Shown: piece after piece, positions 1 through 5,524 of the stretch
Layout: each line of letters starts with the position of its first letter
Numbering within the stretch: position 1 is the stretch's first letter
Source: Cellulomonas sp.
Lineage (GTDB): Bacteria > Actinomycetota > Actinomycetes > Actinomycetales > Cellulomonadaceae
Length of the DNA: 11,084 bases
Assembly (NCBI GenBank): GCA_027451305.1
Contig: DAIDJQ010000203.1
Span: forward strand, 1-11,084
Reading direction: 5' to 3'
Notes under the pieces: generated by a model
The model's database searches: none
Seen by the model: the letters and a program-made list of their open reading frames with translations, nothing else
What the model was told of the DNA's origin: nothing
Position numbers and translations under genes: made by a program

Positions 1-303
1 GTGGCTTTGCGTCCCCCCCTTGCGGAGGGTTTGCCGATTCGCTGACAGACGCGACAGTAGATGATGACTGCGCACCCGGGGAAGGTGCACGGAGGCCCCA
101 ATTCGGGCGGTTAGGTCTTTTTCACCCGTAGGACGTCTGTCCTGATCGGCGCCCGAATCCCGGCGGTGTCCGGGGCGTGGGCCGGCGATGACGCGTCATC
201 GGGATTCTGCTCCGAACGCACTCCATGGCTGTGACAGCAGCAGAAAGCGCCGCTCGGGCAGCACGTCCGGAACACAAAGAGGGGCCCGGAACAGGGACGA
301 CGG
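1..303. other. Intergenic region, no supported gene
   Basis: No reading frame here looks like a known protein. The few open frames are short or are tails of antisense frames. The stretch is richer in A/T than the rest of the window and includes a run of five T at 118-122. Structures seen: a GCACC/GGTGC hairpin (72-88), a GCCC/GGGC hairpin (95-108) about ten bases before the T-run, an AGGAC/GTCCT hairpin (130-143) and a perfect 16-base palindrome (186-201). The hairpins plus T-run could terminate a plus-strand gene lying left of the window. The octamer CCGGAACA occurs twice (267-274 and 286-293). I found no riboswitch or RNA family that I recognise. Confidence 0.5.
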
Positions 304-342
304 CAAGACGCCCCCGCACCGACGTGGTGCAAGGGCGTCTTG
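304..342 (-). terminator. Strong two-part hairpin after the csbD-like gene
   Basis: Perfect 10-bp arms CAAGACGCCC (304-313) and GGGCGTCTTG (333-342) enclose a 2x2 internal mismatch, a second 5-bp stem GCACC/GGTGC (316-320 and 326-330) and a 5-base loop. It begins 12 bases past the stop codon at 355-357 and has no T-run on the minus strand, a form often seen for terminators in high-GC actinobacteria. With 15 of 17 positions paired, chance is an unlikely explanation. It probably terminates the minus-strand transcript or protects its 3' end. Confidence 0.7.
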
Positions 343-354
343 CACGAGTCGCGG

Positions 355-525
355 TCAGGACAACGTGTCCTTGAGGCGGTCGCCCTCCTGCTTGAGGTCG
401 GCGACGGCCTCGTCCCGCCTGCCCTCGGCCTCGAGGCGCTCGTTGTCGGTGGCCCGGCCCACGCCCTGCTCGGCCTTGCCCTTGGCCTCCTCGGCCTGGT
501 GGCGGATCTTGTCGTCGAGTCCCAT
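355..525 (-). CDS. CsbD family stress-response protein
   Basis: This small, highly charged protein of 56 residues begins MGLDDKIRHQAEEAKGKAEQ, the classic CsbD opening, followed by G-x-A-T-x-N-x-x-L-E-A-E-G and a charged DLKQEGDRLKDTL tail. The family is soluble, Lys/Glu/Ala/Gly-rich and without a catalytic site. In Bacillus subtilis CsbD belongs to the sigma-B general stress regulon, and its molecular role is not settled. The ATG at 525 is preceded by AGGGAG about 6 bases upstream, which fixes the start. The gene lies 48 bases after the stop of the acyltransferase gene on the same strand, with a perfect 6-bp hairpin in the gap, so it may be co-transcribed or have its own promoter there. A strong hairpin follows the stop. 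Family assignment is confident; function is known only at the level of stress association. Confidence 0.9.
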   Translation of the reverse strand: MGLDDKIRHQAEEAKGKAEQGVGRATDNERLEAEGRRDEAVADLKQEGDRLKDTLS

Positions 526-543
526 CGGCTGCTCCCTTCGGTT

Positions 544-559
544 GCCGTCCTGCGACGGC
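544..559 (-). terminator. Hairpin between acyltransferase and csbD-like genes
   Basis: Perfect inverted repeat GCCGTC/GACGGC around a 4-base loop. It lies in the 48-base gap, about 14 bases after the acyltransferase stop (574-576) and 18 bases before the csbD-like start. It could be a weak terminator, an attenuator or a processing site that separates expression of the two genes. There is no T-run. Confidence 0.4.
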
Positions 560-573
560 CGACCCGCTCGACG

Positions 574-1215
574 CTAGGTCGGGCCCGCGGCACCCGCATC
601 CCGAGGACCGGGCTCGCCGGCGCCCTCGTCGCGGAGCCGCGGCTCCGTGCGGCGGGCCGGGACCAGGCCCGCCTTGTCGGCGTAGAAGGCGCGGACACGG
701 TCCATGTCGGCGGCGACGTCGCCGGTCAGCCGCAGGGTGGGACCCAGTCCGGTGGTCATCGTCGTGCGGTCGACGTAGCCGAGGGTCACGGGCAGGTCCG
801 CACCTCGGGCGATCCGGTAGAAGCCCGACTTCCAGCCGTGGCCGGAGCGCGTGCCCTCCGGGGTCACGACGAGGTAGAACCGTTCGCCCGCCTGCAGCCG
901 GCCCACCACCGCGTCGACGAGGCCAGTGGGGTGCTGCCGGTCGACGGGGATGCCGCCGAGGGCTCGCATGAGGGGCCCGGCGGCGCCGCGGAACAGCGTG
1001 TGCTTGCCGAGCCAGCGCAGCGGCAGCCCCGCCTCCCAGGCGATGGCCAGCATCAGCACGAAGTCCCAGTTCGACGTGTGCGGCGCCCCGACCAGGACGC
1101 CGGTGCCGTCCACCGGCACCCGCGCCGTGACCAGCCGCCAGCGGCTCACACCCCAGAAGCCCCGCGCTGCGGCCCTGCGGACCACGGTGCCCAGGGGCTG
1201 CCGTGCGGCGGTCAT
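574..1215 (-). CDS. PlsC-like lysophospholipid acyltransferase family protein
   Basis: The product (213 aa) has the motifs of the glycerolipid acyltransferase superfamily in order. The catalytic H-x4-D box is HTSNWD (H46, D51), the phosphate-binding region is GKHTLFRG (70-77), and motif III is TPEGTRS (118-124). Members transfer an acyl chain from acyl-CoA or acyl-ACP to a lysophospholipid or related acceptor at the inner membrane face. The HTSNWD variant and short length match the stand-alone acyltransferase group common in actinobacteria, not the longer classical PlsC, so the acceptor is unknown. The C-terminal 20 or so residues are Gly/Arg/Glu-rich and probably disordered. The ATG at 1215 follows GAGGAGG at good spacing. 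The open frame continues far upstream across the GNAT and AKR genes, but that part is antisense shadow. It is divergent from the GNAT gene and upstream of the csbD-like gene. Confidence 0.88.
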   Translation of the reverse strand: MTAARQPLGTVVRRAAARGFWGVSRWRLVTARVPVDGTGVLVGAPHTSNWDFVLMLAIAWEAGLPLRWLGKHTLFRGAAGPLMRALGGIPVDRQHPTGLVDAVVGRLQAGERFYLVVTPEGTRSGHGWKSGFYRIARGADLPVTLGYVDRTTMTTGLGPTLRLTGDVAADMDRVRAFYADKAGLVPARRTEPRLRDEGAGEPGPRDAGAAGPT

Positions 1216-1362
1216 CCGGCCTCCTCGTCGTCGTGCTGAGCATCCCATCACGAGCCGCGTGCCGTCCCCGCACAGGCGTGGCGCAGCAGCGGCGGGATGG
1301 ACGCCGAGGTGGAGGGCACGGGCGACGGTCAGCGACGCCGCTGCCGCAGTCACAGCGACGTG

Positions 1363-1399
1363 TTGCACCTGGACACATGTCCGGGTGATCATGCGCACA
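1363..1399 (+). promoter_or_regulatory. Candidate leaderless promoter for the GNAT gene
   Basis: A possible -35 TTGCAC (1363-1368) and -10 GATCAT (1387-1392) are separated by 18 bases. This would put transcription start at about 1398-1399, on the A of the ATG. No Shine-Dalgarno sequence precedes that ATG, which fits leaderless translation, common in actinobacteria. Both hexamers match consensus poorly, so this rests mainly on spacing. Confidence 0.35.
1366..1387. promoter_or_regulatory. Near-perfect inverted repeat, candidate operator
   Basis: Arms CACCTGGACA (1366-1375) and TGTCCGGGTG (1378-1387) are complementary except at one position, with CA between them. The repeat fills the spacer of the candidate GNAT promoter, in the 183-base gap between the divergent acyltransferase and GNAT genes. 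Size and symmetry suit a dimeric repressor (for example TetR type) or a spacer-binding MerR-type activator. No regulator gene is adjacent. Chance palindromes of this quality are not rare in GC-rich DNA, so position is the main support. Confidence 0.4.
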
Positions 1400-2091
1400 T
1401 GGCGGCGGACGGACCCGGGCAGGCAGCCGCTCGCGTGCACACCGTCCGGACCACGCCGGACGTGCTGGTCCCGCTGACGGAGGCGGACCGGCGCGGCGCC
1501 GCCCAGGTGCTCGCCGCCGCGCTGGCCGACGACCCCGGCTACCGGCACCTGTTCCCGGACCCGAGGCGCCGCGAGCAGGAGCTGCAGGCGCTGTACCGGA
1601 TGACCCTCGACGACGCGATGGCGCACGGCCGCGCCTACGTCACGCGGATCGGCTCGGTGGTGACCGGCGCCATCGCCGTCTACCCCCCGCACACCTACCC
1701 CATGACCCCCGCCCGTTGGCTGCGGCAAGGGCTGCGGATCGCCCGGATGGCCACCCTGACGCGGGAGCACAGCCGCGGCATCATCCGGTTCGGCGACCTG
1801 ACCGCCGCCGGCGTGCCGACCGACTCCTGGTACGTCGAGGCGCTCGGCGTCCGCCCGGACCTGCAGCGCGCGGGTCGCGGCTACCGCCTGATCACGCAGG
1901 CGTTCGCGCTGGCGGACGCTGCCGGTGAGCGCTCGTACCTGGAGACCACCAAGCCGGAGAACGTCGCGTACTACGCCGAGCTGGGCTACGAGGAGACCGG
2001 CGCGCGGGTGTCGCTGGCCGGGGACGACGGGCCCTGGATCGTGCCGATGCTGCGCCCGGCGCGCGAGGTGGCGCAGGTGCGCGCGGCCTGA
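1399..2091 (+). CDS. GNAT family N-acetyltransferase
   Basis: The product (230 aa from this start) has the GNAT fold signature in its C-terminal half. Motif A is VEALGVRPDLQRAGRG (146-161), whose Q/R-x-x-G-x-G segment binds the pyrophosphate of acetyl-CoA. Motif B is LETTKPENVAYYAELGY (181-197), with the Asn and Tyr typical of the family. The N-terminal part (ADDPGYRHLFPDPRRRE) resembles the group of about 200-230 aa GNATs found widely in actinobacteria, whose substrates are mostly unknown. The ATG at 1399 lacks a Shine-Dalgarno but fits a leaderless promoter. GTG at 1435 is an in-frame alternative that would shorten the protein by 12 residues, and the open frame also extends upstream to 1297. 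It is the first of three plus-strand genes; the AKR gene follows after 84 bases. Confidence 0.87.
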   Translation: MAADGPGQAAARVHTVRTTPDVLVPLTEADRRGAAQVLAAALADDPGYRHLFPDPRRREQELQALYRMTLDDAMAHGRAYVTRIGSVVTGAIAVYPPHTYPMTPARWLRQGLRIARMATLTREHSRGIIRFGDLTAAGVPTDSWYVEALGVRPDLQRAGRGYRLITQAFALADAAGERSYLETTKPENVAYYAELGYEETGARVSLAGDDGPWIVPMLRPAREVAQVRAA

Positions 2092-2099
2092 GCCGACCC

Positions 2100-2112
2100 G
2101 GGCGCTGCGCCC
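2100..2112 (+). terminator. Small hairpin after the GNAT gene
   Basis: GGGCG/CGCCC arms around a 3-base loop, 8 bases past the GNAT stop, followed by the GGCCGGCC palindrome (2117-2124). No T-run. It may be a weak terminator, or simply GC-rich sequence within an operon. Confidence 0.22.
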
Positions 2113-2175
2113 TGGCGGCCGGCCCGGATCGGCGGTCTGATGGAGCCACCACCGACCACTCGTCAAGGAGCTCCC

Positions 2176-3024
2176 GTGCCCGCGCAGCCGACCGTGCCGA
2201 CCCTCACCCTGAACAACGGCGTGGAGATCCCCCAGCTCGGCTTCGGGGTGTTCCAGGTGGACCCGGCGCAGACCGCGGAGGTGGTGCTGGAGGCGTTCGA
2301 GGTGGGCTACCGGCACGTCGACACCGCCCAGATGTACCGGAACGAGGCGGGGGTCGGCGAGGCGCTGGCGCGCTCCGGCCTGGACCGCGCCGAGGTGTTC
2401 GTCACCAGCAAGCTGAACAACCGCTTCCACGAGCCGCAGGCCGCCCACGACGCGTTCGAGCGGACCCTCGAGGCGCTCGGCACGCCGTACGTCGACCTGT
2501 TCCTGATCCACTGGCCGCTGCCGGAGGTGGGTGACTTCGTCGACACCTGGCAGGCCCTCGAGGCGCTGTACGCCACCGGCCGGATCCGCGCCATCGGCGT
2601 CTCCAACTTCCACGAGCACCACCTGCGGCGGCTGGCCGAGACCTCCACGGTCACGCCGGCGGTCAACCAGATCGAGGTGCACCCGTACCTGAACCAGAAC
2701 CCGCTGCGGGCCTACGGCCACGAGCACGGCATCGTCACCGAGGCCTGGTCCCCGATCGCGCAGGGCCGGGTGCTGGACGACCCCGAGCTGGTACGGATCG
2801 GCGCCGCGCACGGCCGCACACCGGCCCAGGTCGCGCTGCGCTGGCACCTGCAGCGCGGCGACGTGGTGTTCCCCAAGACGACGCACCGCGAGCGGATGGC
2901 CGAGAACCTGGCCCTGTTCGACTTCGAGCTCGCAGCGCAGGACATGGCGGCGATCGAGGCCCTCGACCGCGGGATGCGCACCGGCCCGGACCCCGACGAG
3001 TTCACCTGGGTGCCGGAGGACTGA
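2176..3024 (+). CDS. Aldo/keto reductase (AKR5-like, 2,5-diketogluconate reductase type)
   Basis: The full catalytic tetrad of the NADPH-dependent aldo/keto reductases is present: D49 and Y54 (DTAQMY), K79 (TSKLNN) and H112 (LIHWPLP). The AKR signatures GYRHVDTAQMY, IGVSNF, NQIEVHPYLNQ and the C-terminal cofactor loop FPKTTHRERMAENL are all in place. Length (282 aa) is normal for the AKR5 group, which includes DkgA-like enzymes that reduce 2,5-diketogluconate, methylglyoxal and other carbonyls in the cytoplasm. The real substrate cannot be read from sequence. The start is GTG at 2176, because AAGGAG sits 5 bases upstream at 2165-2170; the ATG at 2140 has no such site and adds only a low-complexity leader. 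The HIBADH-like gene follows after 55 bases, suggesting an operon of two reductases. Confidence 0.95.
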   Translation: MPAQPTVPTLTLNNGVEIPQLGFGVFQVDPAQTAEVVLEAFEVGYRHVDTAQMYRNEAGVGEALARSGLDRAEVFVTSKLNNRFHEPQAAHDAFERTLEALGTPYVDLFLIHWPLPEVGDFVDTWQALEALYATGRIRAIGVSNFHEHHLRRLAETSTVTPAVNQIEVHPYLNQNPLRAYGHEHGIVTEAWSPIAQGRVLDDPELVRIGAAHGRTPAQVALRWHLQRGDVVFPKTTHRERMAENLALFDFELAAQDMAAIEALDRGMRTGPDPDEFTWVPED

Positions 3025-3079
3025 GCCCCAGGTCGGGGTCGACGAGCGGACCTGCCACGTCGGTGCGACCGTGGGTGCC

Positions 3080-4012
3080 ATGAATGACGACCTGCGGGTG
3101 GCGGTGCTCGGTACGGGCACCATGGGCTACGGGTTCGCCGTGTCGCTGCTGCGGGCCGGCGTGCCCACCACCGTGTGGAACCGCAGCAGGGCGAAGGCCG
3201 AGCCGTTGGGCGAGCTGGGCGCCAAGGTGGCCGACTCGGCGGCGGAGGCCGTGCGTGACGCCGACGTGGTGCTGACCATGCTGTTCGACGCCGACGCGGT
3301 GGCCGCGGTCATGGGTGAGGCGCTCGAGGCGATGCCCGCCGGCGCGGTGTGGATGCAGTCGAGCACGGTGGGCTCCGAGGGGACCGCGCGGCTGGCAGCG
3401 CTGGCGGCGGAGCGCGGCATCGCGTTCCTCGACGCCCCCGTGCTGGGGACGCGCAAGCCTGCGCTGGCCGGCAAGCTCGTGGTGCTCGCGTCCGGGCCCG
3501 ACGAGCTGCGGCCGCGGGTGCAGCCGGTGCTGGACGCGATCGGGAGCCGGACCGTCTGGGTGGCCGACCGGCCCGGCCCTGCGTCGGTGCTGAAGCTGGT
3601 CACCAACGCGTGGATCGCCACGCTGACCGCCGGCGTCGCCCAGTCGGTGGGCCTGGCGCAGGCCTGGGGCCTCGACCCGCAGCTGTTCCTCGACGCGATC
3701 GACGGCGGTCAGCCGGACAGCCCGTACGCCCACGTCAAGGGCGCGGCCATGCTGTCCGGGGACTACGAGCCGCAGTTCGAGCTGGCGGGGCTGCGCAAGG
3801 ACCTCGACCTGGTGGTGGCCGAGGCCCGGCGTGCGGGGGTGCCGACGGCGTTGGTGGAGACCCTCGAGCGCGCCTACGCCGCGGCGGTCGACGAGCACGG
3901 CGCACCGCGGGACATCGCGGCGGTGGTGGAGGCGTTCCGGGTGCGCCCCGGTGAGGCGGCTGCCGAGGGAGAGGCCGGCGAGGCCCGCCGCGGCCGCCAC
4001 GCCGAGCCGTAG
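3080..4012 (+). CDS. NAD(P)-dependent beta-hydroxyacid dehydrogenase (3-hydroxyisobutyrate dehydrogenase family)
   Basis: The protein (310 aa) starts with a Rossmann motif VAVLGTGTMG (7-16). WNRSRAK (33-39) follows the second strand, where N-R-S favours NADP over NAD. The substrate-binding segment DAPVLGTRKPALAG (118-131) and the catalytic Lys of VLKLVTN (K172, with N176) follow. These define the family containing 3-hydroxyisobutyrate, tartronate-semialdehyde and glyoxylate/succinic-semialdehyde reductases. The substrate segment differs from the usual S-G-G (here L-G-T), so substrate is left open; imine reductases also share this fold but lack the Lys. The last 20 or so residues are a charged Ala/Glu/Arg tail. 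ATG at 3080 is chosen over GTG at 3071 because it leaves a compact N-terminus; neither has a good Shine-Dalgarno. Probably co-transcribed with the AKR gene. Confidence 0.92.
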   Translation: MNDDLRVAVLGTGTMGYGFAVSLLRAGVPTTVWNRSRAKAEPLGELGAKVADSAAEAVRDADVVLTMLFDADAVAAVMGEALEAMPAGAVWMQSSTVGSEGTARLAALAAERGIAFLDAPVLGTRKPALAGKLVVLASGPDELRPRVQPVLDAIGSRTVWVADRPGPASVLKLVTNAWIATLTAGVAQSVGLAQAWGLDPQLFLDAIDGGQPDSPYAHVKGAAMLSGDYEPQFELAGLRKDLDLVVAEARRAGVPTALVETLERAYAAAVDEHGAPRDIAAVVEAFRVRPGEAAAEGEAGEARRGRHAEP

Positions 4013-4021
4013 CGGCCGGGC

Positions 4022-4045
4022 CGCCCGTCCCCGGCGCGGTGGGCG
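4022..4045. terminator. Possible two-way terminator between convergent genes
   Basis: CGCCC (4022-4026) and GGGCG (4041-4045) can pair across a 14-base GC-rich loop in the 38-base gap between the stops of the HIBADH-like and SDR genes. Weak, with no T-run; called mostly from its position. Confidence 0.2.
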
Positions 4046-4050
4046 TCCGG

Positions 4051-4872
4051 CTACTCGCCCACCATGCCGGCGCTGGCCTCCCACAGGCCGCGAGCCAGGT
4101 CGCGGTCGTCGGCGAGCGGGTTGGTACGCGCGATGCGCCGCTTCACCCAGTACTGGCCCGAGACCCAGTCCTCACCCGCGGTGCCCTCCGCGAGCCAGAC
4201 GAGCGTGTCGGCGCCCTGCTCCGGGCTGATCATCACCCGTCGACCCAGCCCGGACCGGTAGAGCCGGCCCCAGAGGTGGTCGGCGTCCGTCGCGAAGCTC
4301 GTCGCCACCCCACCGGGGTGGAACGTGGCCGAGGCGATGCCCCGGCGGTGGTAACGCCGGTGCAGCTCCCGGGTGAACAGGATGTTCTCGAGCTTGCTGG
4401 CGCCGTACGCGCGCTGGGCGGAGTACCCCCGGCGGCTGTCGAGGTCCTCGAGGTCCACGTGGGCGCGGCGCGCGGCGATGCTCGACGTGGTGATCACGCT
4501 GGCGACCGACTCGACCAGCGTGTCGATCAGCAGCGTGGTGAGCAGGAACGGTGCGAGGTGGTTCACCTGGAACGTCCGCTCGTGGCCGTCGGCGGTGAGA
4601 TAGCGGCGGTCGTTGAAGCCGCCGGCGTTGTTGGCCAGCACGTCGATCCGGCGGTGCCGGTCGGCGAGCGTGGCCGCGAGCGCCCGGACGTCGTCGAGCC
4701 GGGTGAAGTCGGCGACGTGGTGCTCGGCGTCGAGCTCCTCGGCGACCGCGCGGGTGCGGTCCGGGTCGCGGCCCACCACGACCACCTCGTGCCCGCCGGC
4801 GGCCAGCTCACGGGCGGCCGCCGCCCCGATGCCATCGCTCGCCCCGGTGATCACGATCGTCTTGCGCGCCAC
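4051..4872 (-). CDS. Short-chain dehydrogenase/reductase (retinol-dehydrogenase-like)
   Basis: Classical SDR features are complete over 273 aa: cofactor motif TGASDGIG (9-16), NNAG (81-84), structural N104, catalytic S131 (TTSSIA) and Y156-x3-K160 (YGASKLEN). R35 after the second strand points to NADP(H). The segments HLAPFLLTTLL, YGASKLENILFTREL and FHPGGVATSF are typical of the retinol-dehydrogenase-like SDRs common in actinobacteria, which oxidise or reduce alcohols and carbonyls of varied type. The start is GTG at 4872, since GGAGGGAG lies 5-8 bases upstream; the longer frame to 4926 adds an unstructured Gly/Pro leader ahead of that ribosome site. The gene converges on the AKR/HIBADH run. 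It lies 157 bases after the RsbW-like gene on the same strand, with a hairpin between, so it is probably transcribed separately. Confidence 0.95.
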   Translation of the reverse strand: MARKTIVITGASDGIGAAAARELAAGGHEVVVVGRDPDRTRAVAEELDAEHHVADFTRLDDVRALAATLADRHRRIDVLANNAGGFNDRRYLTADGHERTFQVNHLAPFLLTTLLIDTLVESVASVITTSSIAARRAHVDLEDLDSRRGYSAQRAYGASKLENILFTRELHRRYHRRGIASATFHPGGVATSFATDADHLWGRLYRSGLGRRVMISPEQGADTLVWLAEGTAGEDWVSGQYWVKRRIARTNPLADDRDLARGLWEASAGMVGE

Positions 4873-4936
4873 AACGACTCCCTCCGGGGCCGGTCCCCCG
4901 CGTACCGGCTCGCTCGTCGATCCCATCCTGCTGCCT

Positions 4937-4952
4937 GCGCGGGGCTCCGCGC
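4937..4952 (-). terminator. Hairpin after the methyltransferase/HATPase pair
   Basis: Perfect arms GCGCGG/CCGCGC around a 4-base loop, about 78 bases past the stop of the RsbW-like gene and upstream of the SDR gene on the same strand. It is a candidate terminator of the two-gene transcript. No T-run. Confidence 0.35.
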
Positions 4953-5029
4953 CCGTGCTCGCGGGGGCGATGTGGCCGGACGCGCCGGACGCGGCTCACG
5001 CCGGCACGCCCCGCCCGCCGCGGCGACGG

Positions 5030-5524
5030 TCAGACCTCGTCGGCCAGGAACGTCGCCCAGACGTGCTTGCTGGCGCCGTCGGTGTACCAGCCCACGTCCA
5101 GCGCCAGGCGCCGGGCCAGGTAGAGGCCGAAGCCGCCCTCGCCGTGCTGCCGGGCGCGGGCGAGCACCGGCTGCCGGCTGACCCCGCGATCCTCGACGTC
5201 CAGCAGGTAGCTGGTCCCGTCCGCCAGCAGGCTCACCACCGTCGGCGGGACGCCGTAGCGCAAGGCGTTGGTGGCCAGCTCGGACGCGACCAGCACCACC
5301 TTCTCCGGCACGCCGCCCGACAGCACCTCGCCCGCATGCCCGGTGACCACCTCGTGGATGTCGGCGCGGAGCGCGCGCAGCCCGGCGGTGGAGTCGAGCA
5401 CCCAGGTCCGCACGGGACGGTAGGCCGCGGGGGGTTCCGAGCGGGGCAGCGGGCGGTCGGCGTCGGCCTCGGTGACGCCGGCGGCGGCGAGCGCCCGCTG
5501 CATCTCGCCCGACACCTCGCTCAC
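5030..5524 (-). CDS. RsbW-like ATP-binding protein (HATPase_c_2, anti-sigma/serine kinase family)
   Basis: The 164-residue protein carries a GHKL ATPase domain in its C-terminal two thirds: N-box ELATNALRYG (82-91), G1 box DVEDRG (109-114) and G2 box GGFGLYLAR (130-138). This is the layout of the small RsbW/SpoIIAB-type proteins that bind ATP, phosphorylate an anti-anti-sigma factor and hold a sigma factor. In actinobacteria many occur as orphans of unknown partner. G1 is degenerate (D-R-G where D-x-G-x-G is usual), which is frequent in the orphans. An N-terminal stretch of about 35 residues is extra. The start is GTG at 5524, overlapping the TGA of the upstream methyltransferase gene (GTGA, 4 bases), with GGGAGG 7 bases before it, so translation is probably coupled. 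No sigma factor, STAS protein or PP2C phosphatase is in the window. Confidence 0.87.
   Translation of the reverse strand: MSEVSGEMQRALAAAGVTEADADRPLPRSEPPAAYRPVRTWVLDSTAGLRALRADIHEVVTGHAGEVLSGGVPEKVVLVASELATNALRYGVPPTVVSLLADGTSYLLDVEDRGVSRQPVLARARQHGEGGFGLYLARRLALDVGWYTDGASKHVWATFLADEV

Noticed and set aside
1..131. Possible 3' end of a plus-strand gene or a structured RNA at the left edge
   Set aside because: One frame stays open to a TAG at about 129, but the peptide has no recognisable features. The two small hairpins match no RNA family I can name.
188..577. Plus-strand 129-codon frame over the csbD-like gene
   Set aside because: Basic, Ser/Arg-rich, no motif, and opposite a clear CsbD gene with its own ribosome site.
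340..1239. Plus-strand 299-codon frame across the csbD-like and acyltransferase genes
   Set aside because: Antisense to two recognised genes and without a protein-family signature.
574..3123. 849-codon minus-strand open frame running through the GNAT and AKR genes into the acyltransferase
   Set aside because: Only the last 213 codons (574-1215) match a known family. The rest is low-complexity antisense to well-supported genes, a usual effect of very high GC content.
5030..5524. RsbW-like gene as part of a complete sigma-factor switch
   Set aside because: No sigma factor, anti-anti-sigma (STAS) or phosphatase gene lies in the window, so only an orphan HATPase can be claimed.
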